From NCBI GenBank assembly GCA_900315145.1, contig OMYE01000021.1, forward strand, positions 1 to 39,099: DNA of 39,099 bases, written 5' to 3'. The translations under genes were made by a program, and so were the position numbers. Every line of letters starts with the position of its first letter. The first letter of the stretch is position 1. The notes below the pieces were generated by a model that saw only the letters and a program-made list of their open reading frames with translations, made no database searches and was not told the origin of the DNA. Positions 24,920 to 33,032 of the stretch are shown in pieces. The DNA is from an uncultured Pseudomonadota bacterium. GTDB lineage: Bacteria; Pseudomonadota; Gammaproteobacteria; Enterobacterales; Succinivibrionaceae.

Positions 24920-25399
24920 CTAAGCCTTCCAGTCGTCAGTAAATTCAACATTACCATCAACATAAGACCAGGTAATCTTTGAGTATGTAAAAGAAACATC
25001 TTCCATATCATGATATGGTTTATTTTCAGCAAGGAATGTTAAAGGTGTGTATTCCCTAATATTAACAATAATTGCATCTTCAAGAGTAATCTTAAAATAC
25101 AATTCCTCTTCACCGGTTGGACTTATACGATAGAAATCCAATTCAACAGAAACCTGTTCTCCCTTACAGCAAGCCGCAAAAAGCTTCGGAGATGCAACGT
25201 CTTTGCCCTTGGTAATGGATATTGGTAAATGAATACGCTGACCTGTAGGCAAACCTGTGTGAGTATCACGAGGAATTTCTACCTGATGGTCTGTGCCGTA
25301 AACAAGGATCTTGTCCTTCTTGTCACCGCCTTGATCACAAGAACCCTTGATTTCACCCTGATTCTTGCCGGTAACCTTCATGTACATTGTTAAAGCCAT
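24920..25399 (-). CDS. hcp: T6SS inner-tube protein Hcp (TssD)
   Basis: Hcp hexamers stack into the tube that is fired with its cargo by sheath contraction. The 159-residue protein starts MALTMYMKVTG and contains KLFAACCKGEQVSVELDFYR and EEELYFKITLEDAIIVNI, the Hcp beta-barrel signatures. The end region TYSKITWSYVDG is also typical. Length is normal and there is no effector domain fused at the C-terminus. An ideal AAGGAG site lies a few bases before the ATG, a 317-base region with a likely promoter precedes it, and a strong terminator follows. High expression independent of the upstream operon is therefore likely. Confidence 0.96.
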   Translation of the reverse strand: MALTMYMKVTGKNQGEIKGSCDQGGDKKDKILVYGTDHQVEIPRDTHTGLPTGQRIHLPISITKGKDVASPKLFAACCKGEQVSVELDFYRISPTGEEELYFKITLEDAIIVNIREYTPLTFLAENKPYHDMEDVSFTYSKITWSYVDGNVEFTDDWKA

Positions 25400-25716
25400 G
25401 TTTCTGCTCCTTAATGTATTAAAAAAAAACGATAGTCTTAGCTGGTATCAGACATAATTCTCGTCCCAACCTTGCAGGTGATTATATACCCCTATTTTTG
25501 GTATTTTTGTGATAATTATCGACTATAAATAAAAAACCATTCCTCTATTTTCAAAACTCATCATTTATCACGTTTTAGAAATATTCGTACCATTTTTTAT
25601 GAACTTTTAAAAGACTTAATTATCAATGCCTTAATCATCTGGTAATACCGTTTTCATACTATCAATAATTGTAATTACCACCACATATACGAATAAATAA
25701 CAGGGAGAATAAACAA
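25400..25716. promoter_or_regulatory. hcp upstream region with candidate promoter
   Basis: No gene is seen in these 317 AT-rich bases. On the minus strand a perfect TATAAT lies at 25481-25486, about 82 bases before the hcp ATG, with only a poor -35 at 17-base spacing. A leader of roughly 75 bases would include a small palindromic CCTTGCAGG (25470-25478) and a run of nine or so T near 25425. No sigma-54 GG-N10-GC pair was found, although hcp of some Vibrio is sigma-54 driven. Confidence 0.5.
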
Positions 25717-26322
25717 CTAATTAAGCACTTTTATTCCTTTTGAATATTTTACATCCATACCTGTCGATGAGTTGGGGATCTGACCTTTACCATCTCTTCT
25801 GGCTGAACGGGATCTGTTAGTCTTTTTCTTATCTGTTTTTACTGAATTTTCTTTAGGAAGTTGTTTTTTAACGAATTCTACATCTTTCTGATAGTTCGCT
25901 ATTTCACTGTACACACCACGGCTTGTATAATCATACAACTCATTACTTACAGGCTTTTCCGCGACATTCATACGATGATGTTTCGGCTTATTCACATGCT
26001 TTTCCGTCCGTTGAATAACCGGTTCGACTGTAATAGGGGGAAGTGGTTTTGTCTCCTCCTGATCTATATCTGAATTAGCATTAGCATTTTTTAAATGTTC
26101 CATCAAAATCTGACTTGAATCAGACACACTGTTTCCAATTCCTAGAATATCCATTAAATTCAATGTTAGATTATTACCTATATTCTGCCACCTGATATTA
26201 GAAAAACTCATATCAATATTCATCATTGTTAATCTGACAATGATAAATACTATGACCACCCAGCCAGAAAAAATAATCCAGGGTAATTTATTCACGTGAA
26301 CAACCTCTCTTATTCCGGACAT
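25717..26322 (-). CDS. Unknown T6SS-linked single-pass membrane protein, 201 aa
   Basis: I cannot assign this to a known Tss or Tag family. The start overlaps the tssM stop by 13 bases, so it is translated with tssM. It has one membrane helix at about 14-34 after a short N-terminus. A Met/Asn-rich segment (33-75) follows, then a Pro/Glu/Lys linker (90-125). The C-terminal 60 residues are very basic, with KKKTNRSRSARRDGKG at about 165-180. The topology is uncertain, because lysine or arginine sits on both sides of the helix. It may assist the TssJ-TssL-TssM complex in the periplasm or near DNA or peptidoglycan; that is a guess from position. ClpV, TssK, TssL and TssM are all present, so it is not a replacement for a core part. 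Confidence 0.72.
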   Translation of the reverse strand: MSGIREVVHVNKLPWIIFSGWVVIVFIIVRLTMMNIDMSFSNIRWQNIGNNLTLNLMDILGIGNSVSDSSQILMEHLKNANANSDIDQEETKPLPPITVEPVIQRTEKHVNKPKHHRMNVAEKPVSNELYDYTSRGVYSEIANYQKDVEFVKKQLPKENSVKTDKKKTNRSRSARRDGKGQIPNSSTGMDVKYSKGIKVLN

Positions 26323-29300
26323 TCCGCAATATATGACGGTACACCATAATCATTATTTCTAAAATTAATACTCTGAATAATTTCATCAGCTCCTGTTACA
26401 TTGAATGTCAACTTCAACCACTTGAGATTAATCGAGTTGAATACTCCTGCATCATTTGGAAAATCGCTAGAGGTATAAACAAGAGTTCCCCTCGAAGCAA
26501 ATCCCCCAAGCAGATCAGCTATACCTGATTCTTCATTGTATGTCTTTCTCAAGGAAAAATCCCTGAATCTGACAACTATATCCGCCTTACTACAATTACC
26601 TATGGCCCAGTTGAACTTGGTCTTACCTGAATAATTATAATTACTTATAGTAATGGTTTTATCCTTGCAATAGATATTCATTTCAACAGAATTTGGCAGT
26701 TTCAAAGCATCAGGATTCACTTCAAATGGTACAGTGGATACAGCGATATCAGCATCCTTAATACGATACGCCTTACTGTACTGATTCTTTAAATACAGGA
26801 AATTAAAGAACGGAAGTTTAAAATTAACATGGTATCCGTTCAAATCAATCCCCTGATAACCTGAATTGGTATTAGTAATAAAGTACTTGATATCTTTTTC
26901 TACAAAATTTGTAACCAGCCCCTGTTCCCCAAAAAGATCCGCTGTATTATCAGAATAATCAGTTAATTTCAGTTTGACCTTATTTTCCCATTCAGACTGA
27001 ACCATACAGGACAGAAGATCATTCATCAGCTGTTGCAAATAATACTTGGTCTGAGTATACGGAATAAGACCGGAGATAGTCATAGCCTGAGGGCTTTTCG
27101 GCTCAAGAACACCCTCCATGTCATACATGACCTTATCCAGATCGGAAACATAATCCTCAGCCCCCTTTTCACCTGTGGCATAATTTACAAAACTCTGATA
27201 GGCCTTAGGTTTTGTGCTATAAAGCATAAGCATTGATGATAACGTGGTAAAATACTTTTTATTAAGCTCTGTCAGAGTTGCATAATTCTCCATATCATTA
27301 TCATCATTCTTTTTATTTCCAAGCTTCTTCAAATCACCGATAATCTTACTGACATTTCCAGCCTGCTTTTTAATGAGGGCATCCGCCAGAGAATTATCTG
27401 ACAGTGTTTTATAGTACTTAATTCCCATAAAACTTCTGTCCATGTATGTATTGTTTATCTTTTCATTAAACTGAGAAATGAATTTCAGTTCCTGCTCCCC
27501 CCTAAGGTAAACATTAAAAAAAGGATTACTGTCTACATTATCCATTACCGGAGCCATTGAAACTCGATCATGCATTCCAATCCCATTTATAGCCAAATGA
27601 AAATTAACTATAAAATCGGTCCATTTATGATAAAAATTCTGAACATAATATTCCATAAAGACTTTTTTCTTTAGATCCAGATACTTCTTGAATCCAGCTT
27701 CAGGAAGCATATCGAAAAGAATTTTCAGGTATTCATAACCATCCTGAGTAAAGGCTCCGCTGAAATCATACTTGTATTTTCGCGACATTCCTTCAGGTAT
27801 ATAATCACTAGCTTCAACAGGAATTGTCTTAGAATCAATCCAGCCAACAATCCATGAAAAATTATGATGTGAATACAACAGTTCCATCAGGTTTGTATGA
27901 CTTGTTACACTGATATCCTTGTTTGGATAATACTTTTCCGTGTATTTCAGATAATTATCCATAAGATATATACAGCTGTCAGTACTCATATCACCACATC
28001 CTAGGTAACGTGGATTAAGAAGTTTCATCTTCTGCAGTATGGCAAAAAGTTCTTTGGAGTCTGCCCCGTTGACTTTTGCATTAAAATAACGATCTAGAAC
28101 AGCATAAAACAAAATACTGTCTCCTAGCATTTCCGCCTTTTGCTCTTCATCGGTCTTACCATTACTGTTTGTATTCGGTTCAGGATTCTGCCAGAATGAA
28201 AGAGACATCAGTTTATCAAAATAAACCTTTCTGTATTTATTGACAAAAAAGAGTCTCACTACATCCATACTTGTATCAAGAGACGCTCTGGTAAACTTTG
28301 GCTGATATCTGTAAATGAAATCCTGTTCAGTTTCATCAACATTTTTGAGAAGCTCCTCAAAATAGCCCAGTCGCTTCTCACTGATTGTATCTGAGTCAGC
28401 TATCGAATTTATTGAACTGCCGAAAAATTCACTCTTGTTTTCACAATAGGTTGTAGCGTAACTGAGAAAAAGGATATGAGCCAGACATAATATACATACA
28501 CTCAATAACGCCAGGTTTGAAGATATTACACGCCAGCGCAGAAAATCAGCTATAGGCTCATATAGGTTGCGATCCCGAGGCAGTAGTTCATGGAACAAAT
28601 TCTTAAGGAACATCCCGCGACTTTTTGCAGAACTTTGCACCTTCTGATCACCAACATATTGAGATGCAAAAACACTGCTACTCTCTCCTGTCTGCAGGGA
28701 AGAACAGAAATATAATCCTCTGAACAATACTTTTTCATGATAGGTATCGCTGCCAAAAGCAACCTGAACAAACATTCTGATACGATCCTGCAGACCTTTT
28801 ATATTATTTGCAAACAGCAGCAGTCCACTTTTATTTTTGAGAATCACCTGACTGTTGTCCATCCCGGGAATCTGTTGCAACACCAGTCTAAAAATACATT
28901 CATTAACATATGAAACCGCTTTGTCCACAACGAGAAGATGACTCTCATTCAAATCTGAAGTATACCCGCATACCTGCTCCAGTTCCTCTGGAGACAGTGC
29001 GTCCTTAAACGAATTGAAACCAGAAATAAGATCGGTTTTGGTAATCAATAAATACACCGGTACTCTGGCATTAACAACCATTACTATGCGATTTATTTTC
29101 TCTGATATATAAACCCCGTACTTATTTATAACTGTTTCATCTGGATTCAACAGTTTGTCAGCAGGCAGAGTAACAATTATCCCGTTTATCGGTTCTTTTT
29201 TTCGGTAGGTGGCTACCTGAATCAAAAATTCTTTCCATTCCTTTTCATCAATCTTACCGTCTATCGGAACAGCATATTTGCCGGCTGTATCAATAACAAT

Positions 29301-29810
29301 TGCTTTATCAAAAAACCACCAGTCGCAGTTTCTGGTACTGGACACTCCGGGAATAGGACCGACTTCAGATGCAATACTGCTTAAACCACAGTGGGAAATA
29401 GATGAAGATTTTCCGGAATTTGTTTCGCCAAGAAGCATAAACCATGGAAGTACATAGAGAGGATTTCCTCGACCTCTAAGTGAACTGTGTCTCAGGGTTT
29501 CAACTGCCTTCAGCCAGCGTTCTCTTAATTCCGTAATTCTGGCATTTTCCTCACTTCTTGACTTCTGAATTAAAATATCATCCTGAGCTACAATTTTTTC
29601 AACAAAACGCTTATGATGAGCCCTACGAATGAAATAAATAACAAAATAAACAAGGAAGAAAAGCCCTAACAACAGGGCAATTACCCCGAATGCTATCCAT
29701 ATGGACAGATCTAAAATAACTGTAATAACATAAAATACCAGAGCCATTACCAAAATGGTCACCAGCAGTACCACAGTTCCTTTAAGTAAAAATAATAAAA
29801 ACTTTCCCAT
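26310..29810 (-). CDS. tssM: T6SS membrane-complex protein TssM (IcmF family)
   Basis: TssM spans the inner membrane and periplasm and links TssL to TssJ. This 1166-residue protein has two N-terminal membrane helices (about 9-33 and 37-61). A cytoplasmic GTPase-like domain has Walker A GETNSGKS (128-135), VIDTAG (172-177) and TKTD (257-260), followed by a third membrane helix at about 431-452. The large periplasmic domain fills the rest; its final 150 residues with VNPDALKLPNSVEMN and WAIGNCSKADIVVRF correspond to the C-terminal beta domain that contacts TssJ. The length is normal and Walker residues are intact. It follows tssL after 148 bases and overlaps the 201-aa gene. Confidence 0.95.
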   Translation of the reverse strand: MGKFLLFLLKGTVVLLVTILVMALVFYVITVILDLSIWIAFGVIALLLGLFFLVYFVIYFIRRAHHKRFVEKIVAQDDILIQKSRSEENARITELRERWLKAVETLRHSSLRGRGNPLYVLPWFMLLGETNSGKSSSISHCGLSSIASEVGPIPGVSSTRNCDWWFFDKAIVIDTAGKYAVPIDGKIDEKEWKEFLIQVATYRKKEPINGIIVTLPADKLLNPDETVINKYGVYISEKINRIVMVVNARVPVYLLITKTDLISGFNSFKDALSPEELEQVCGYTSDLNESHLLVVDKAVSYVNECIFRLVLQQIPGMDNSQVILKNKSGLLLFANNIKGLQDRIRMFVQVAFGSDTYHEKVLFRGLYFCSSLQTGESSSVFASQYVGDQKVQSSAKSRGMFLKNLFHELLPRDRNLYEPIADFLRWRVISSNLALLSVCILCLAHILFLSYATTYCENKSEFFGSSINSIADSDTISEKRLGYFEELLKNVDETEQDFIYRYQPKFTRASLDTSMDVVRLFFVNKYRKVYFDKLMSLSFWQNPEPNTNSNGKTDEEQKAEMLGDSILFYAVLDRYFNAKVNGADSKELFAILQKMKLLNPRYLGCGDMSTDSCIYLMDNYLKYTEKYYPNKDISVTSHTNLMELLYSHHNFSWIVGWIDSKTIPVEASDYIPEGMSRKYKYDFSGAFTQDGYEYLKILFDMLPEAGFKKYLDLKKKVFMEYYVQNFYHKWTDFIVNFHLAINGIGMHDRVSMAPVMDNVDSNPFFNVYLRGEQELKFISQFNEKINNTYMDRSFMGIKYYKTLSDNSLADALIKKQAGNVSKIIGDLKKLGNKKNDDNDMENYATLTELNKKYFTTLSSMLMLYSTKPKAYQSFVNYATGEKGAEDYVSDLDKVMYDMEGVLEPKSPQAMTISGLIPYTQTKYYLQQLMNDLLSCMVQSEWENKVKLKLTDYSDNTADLFGEQGLVTNFVEKDIKYFITNTNSGYQGIDLNGYHVNFKLPFFNFLYLKNQYSKAYRIKDADIAVSTVPFEVNPDALKLPNSVEMNIYCKDKTITISNYNYSGKTKFNWAIGNCSKADIVVRFRDFSLRKTYNEESGIADLLGGFASRGTLVYTSSDFPNDAGVFNSINLKWLKLTFNVTGADEIIQSINFRNNDYGVPSYIAECPE

Positions 29811-29958
29811 TGTCAGGCTCTGATTATTCTAGATGATTTGTTAAACAGATTTTTCTGGCAATCTCTATGAAGCCATCCTGTTACATTTATCGATAACAAT
29901 GCACAAATTGCATATCGATTTAAAAATTTATTGCATCAACTGAATGCTTCTTTTTCTC

Positions 29959-30612
29959 TTAGTGATCCTGAAGAAGGTGCCTCAGAACCTCAAGCCAGAT
30001 TTCGTTATGTGAGTTAAGATAATCATTGTAAAGAAGTGAAACAAGTACAGTGCACAGCACCACAAGAACCATAACTATAATAGAAATCAGGTTTATCCTT
30101 CTTAAACTGCTCTTATCTTTAACCTTAACTGATGAATTCACTAGACTCACAGTACTGTCTATGCCGATGATACCATTCAGTTCGGATCTGATTTTTGTTA
30201 TGGCCTCAGTCTCTCCCGACCAGTACTTTCCCTTAAATCCGAGAGATAGCAAAAAATCATATAATGATACCAATTCGATATAACTATCGTCACGTTCCTC
30301 TTTTTTCATTTCTAGAGACTTATTTATCAATTGAAAAAACTCTTCCCCTCCGCAGTTGGTCTGATAATATTTCATCTGCAAGAGAGACCAGTTTTTATAA
30401 TTGGTCATCATTATTTCATCAACAAAAAAAGTAATTGCGTGGCGGGCGTTCTCCGCAGTCTCCTGAGACAGTCCTAGAAATTCCAAATTTTTTACAGCTT
30501 CAAGATACTGTTCCGTAACACAGAATACAAAATTATCCTCATCGTTAACATGCCGGTTACCGCCAATAAGAACCAGTGAGACAAGAGGTTCAACAACTTC
30601 AATTATCTTCAT
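29959..30612 (-). CDS. tssL: T6SS membrane-complex protein TssL (DotU/IcmH family), short form
   Basis: TssL is the inner-membrane partner of TssM and docks the baseplate. The 217-residue protein has the cytoplasmic hook-shaped domain (about 30-160) with the family pattern YDFLLSLGFKGKYW (118-131). One membrane helix lies at about 174-195 and only about 20 periplasmic residues follow. The OmpA-like peptidoglycan-binding domain that some TssL proteins carry is lacking, so wall anchoring must come from another protein. It starts two bases after tssK, so the two are coupled. Confidence 0.92.
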   Translation of the reverse strand: MKIIEVVEPLVSLVLIGGNRHVNDEDNFVFCVTEQYLEAVKNLEFLGLSQETAENARHAITFFVDEIMMTNYKNWSLLQMKYYQTNCGGEEFFQLINKSLEMKKEERDDSYIELVSLYDFLLSLGFKGKYWSGETEAITKIRSELNGIIGIDSTVSLVNSSVKVKDKSSLRRINLISIIVMVLVVLCTVLVSLLYNDYLNSHNEIWLEVLRHLLQDH

Positions 30613-30614
30613 AA

Positions 30615-31982
30615 CTAATTCCGGGTAATGTACATTATCAATTCACCATCCTCAGGTGCATCCCATAGCATTGCCGCCTTATGTGAATTAACAATATCAA
30701 ACCACATATTATTATGAACATCTACAGTACTGTAAAAGCCATGATCCAACTTAGGCAGGCCACCGGGAATACTTTCAATAATCATTATAGGAATTCCCGA
30801 AAGAGATCTAACAATCAAATCATTCATGGAATCGGCAGAACTAAGTTTTAACTGGCGCCAAAACGATAAACTGAGTTTATCAGGTTCAAGTTCTGTTCCG
30901 CTCATCGATAAATAAACCTCATACTGTCCTAATTTACCCAAATCTGGAATATCTGCATACCAGACAGAATTATCCCCCCGTATAAATCTGATAACGTACT
31001 CCGGTCCGACGGAGAGGTTCCCCAAACAAATCCTTAACTGCTGCTGAAGCAGTGAAAACACGCCATATAAATCGTCATGATTATACTCTGGGAATCTTCG
31101 CCCCTGATCAACTGCACTTAATTCTTCAGTACAAGAACTTAAAATAGAAACTACTCTTGATAAAATACGCCATACTTCTACAGGGTGAGCCTGCTTTATA
31201 CTCTGCAGTGTCTGAACTTCTGCAGCGCAGTCACACAAAACAGAAATCATATTTATCAGCATAATCTCATAAGCACTCTGCTGCTGACTGAATCTTATAT
31301 GCTTATACTTCTCAAACATTCTAGTCTTTGATAGTAGCATAGCGCTTATATCATTCATAATATTCACCAGCAGTCTGCTGTCAAAAAAATTTACCAGAGG
31401 AGGAACATAGTTACTGTTCAGAAGAATTCTCGTACCATCGCGATATACCTCGGCAATTTTTATTAGTTCATAATTTGATATCTGACGAATCTCCTCTCCT
31501 AGAAAAATTCTCAGATTATACTGCATCAGCTCAACATTACCTGAAACGGATGTACCGTACAGATCGTTTATTTCCTCTCCACCATAGTTTCCCACGTAAC
31601 GGCAATCGCAATCTGAACTTATCTCATCTTCAAAAATGTTCAGATTCGTTCCGTTTTCATCAAATCTTTTCAATCCAATGTAAACTGGCAGAACCATACC
31701 ATTTTCCAGCATGTCAGAAGGGATACTTTTTGCTGATAGGTAGGCGTTTTCGCCCAATACTGCCTCAGATCCGTCTAAAAATACAAAGTGCCCGACTGTT
31801 AGTGATACAGACATATTACTGAGGGAATCCTGACTGATATCAATTTCCTGTACACCGTAACAGTATGGCTGCAACATTCTTACTGTGCGCACCAGTCTCT
31901 CATCAGACATCAATCTCTCTAACTGAAAATGCTGAGGTTTTAACAGCATTCCCTGCTGATAATTAATTATGCCTCTTTTCAC
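30615..31982 (-). CDS. tssK: T6SS baseplate protein TssK
   Basis: TssK trimers join the phage-like baseplate to the TssL-TssM membrane complex. The 455-residue protein opens INYQQGMLLKPQHFQLERLM, the family N-terminal signature (eGmfLxPQHFQ). Its length is typical. The C-terminal region carries LDHGFYSTVDVHNNMWFDIV, which I take as the membrane-complex binding part. It is the first gene of the tssK-tssL-tssM run and is preceded by a 56-base gap from the unknown 255-aa gene. Confidence 0.95.
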   Translation of the reverse strand: MKRGIINYQQGMLLKPQHFQLERLMSDERLVRTVRMLQPYCYGVQEIDISQDSLSNMSVSLTVGHFVFLDGSEAVLGENAYLSAKSIPSDMLENGMVLPVYIGLKRFDENGTNLNIFEDEISSDCDCRYVGNYGGEEINDLYGTSVSGNVELMQYNLRIFLGEEIRQISNYELIKIAEVYRDGTRILLNSNYVPPLVNFFDSRLLVNIMNDISAMLLSKTRMFEKYKHIRFSQQQSAYEIMLINMISVLCDCAAEVQTLQSIKQAHPVEVWRILSRVVSILSSCTEELSAVDQGRRFPEYNHDDLYGVFSLLQQQLRICLGNLSVGPEYVIRFIRGDNSVWYADIPDLGKLGQYEVYLSMSGTELEPDKLSLSFWRQLKLSSADSMNDLIVRSLSGIPIMIIESIPGGLPKLDHGFYSTVDVHNNMWFDIVNSHKAAMLWDAPEDGELIMYITRN

Positions 31983-32038
31983 CTGTATCTCCTATAGTAG
32001 TATCCCTGTTCTACTCCAAAAAACATCTGCTTGCTACA

Positions 32039-32806
32039 CTAAACCATTAATCTGAATACCCGACACTCCGTGGAATCACCATCTCCAAGCCCCTCGCCAA
32101 TGATGATTGATGGAATAATTCCTTTTATTCTCACGTAAAAGCTATCACCCTTTTTTAAGACATTACTGCATCCCCACGCTGTATATTCCTTGCCATTAAG
32201 TTCAAGTTTTGCGTCTTTAAAAGGATAGTTGAGAGTAGTTCTTTCCGGCATTGCTCCCGCAGGTCCGACAGCCTGAAAATCAATATATCCATCAAGACAG
32301 GTATCCACACCAAGAAACACTCCATTCCATTCAGTTTCAGCGTTCGGGCCAATTTCAAACCAAAGACCTATTCCGGTCTGATTGTGCACACTGATGTTAA
32401 AACCATAATCAGACCACTGCTTTTTAATTGCAGTCTTGCTCACCAGCTTTGTTCCGAAATTATCCACTGAAAAAAACTCCACATCCTTGAATACTTCGGA
32501 CAAATGTTGTTCTTTTCCAACGACCAGTACTGGAACGCGGTATTTTGCCCTTAATCTTAATATCAGCCCCATAACGGAAAGTCCGAACATTACTTCAGGG
32601 GGGATCTGTTGATCATTGACAATAATTACCCAAGCATCAGCCACTTCAAATTCACGTCCTGGAATTTTTTTGGTTAACTCCGGCTCATCATAATTCCAAA
32701 AGTGGCCTACAGCATTCATACCGTACTTTTTCACAGTAGCATAAACCTGCTGGATAATCTGTTCATTTTTATCCAGTGCTGTAATAAAAACATTTTTCTG
32801 CTGCAT
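32039..32806 (-). CDS. Unknown T6SS-cluster protein with Rossmann/TIR-like N-terminal half, 255 aa
   Basis: I do not recognise this family. No signal peptide or membrane helix is present, so it should be cytoplasmic or a secreted effector. The N-terminal part (1-125) alternates strands and helices: NVFITALDKNEQIIQQVYAT, then ADAWVIIVND (56-64), then VPVLVVG (91-97). This resembles TIR, TIR-like or nucleoside-deoxyribosyltransferase folds. The C-terminal part (135-255) is rich in Gly and beta strands, with NQTGIGLWFEIG and SFYVRIKGIIPSIIIGEG. Such a lectin-like or jellyroll look could mean binding. It lies between clpV (226 bases, with a hairpin) and tssK (56 bases) on the same strand, within the core cluster. 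It may be a cluster-specific accessory or an effector; neither is shown. Confidence 0.75.
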   Translation of the reverse strand: MQQKNVFITALDKNEQIIQQVYATVKKYGMNAVGHFWNYDEPELTKKIPGREFEVADAWVIIVNDQQIPPEVMFGLSVMGLILRLRAKYRVPVLVVGKEQHLSEVFKDVEFFSVDNFGTKLVSKTAIKKQWSDYGFNISVHNQTGIGLWFEIGPNAETEWNGVFLGVDTCLDGYIDFQAVGPAGAMPERTTLNYPFKDAKLELNGKEYTAWGCSNVLKKGDSFYVRIKGIIPSIIIGEGLGDGDSTECRVFRLMV

Positions 32807-32972
32807 ACAAATTCCGTATATTTATATTCTTACAATCTCTCTCCCGCTCCCAGTTACCCCAACTGAAAACGATTCTGAGAATTCAAGCATCAATAAAATT
32901 AAAAAAAACGAAAAGCTACATGTTCATATCAGTAAACGGACAACTCCGACCTGCCTTACCTTTGTTGTACAG

Positions 32973-33011
32973 AAAGCCGGAACAGAACCTCGAGAATTCC
33001 TGTCCGGCTTT
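32973..33011 (-). promoter_or_regulatory. Long stem-loop just after clpV
   Basis: AAAGCCGGAACAG (32973-32985) pairs with CTGTCCGGCTTT (33000-33011): 12 bp with a single bulged A and a 14-base loop. It starts 21 bases after the clpV stop on the minus strand. The stem ends in TTT but a longer T-run is missing, so it may be a partial terminator or an RNA-end stabiliser between clpV and the 255-aa gene. Confidence 0.6.
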
Positions 33012-33032
33012 ACCTGAAAACTAATTTTCTCT

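Noticed and set aside
25400..25560. Sigma-54 promoter for hcp
   Set aside because: I looked for GG-N10-GC on the minus strand and found no acceptable pair.
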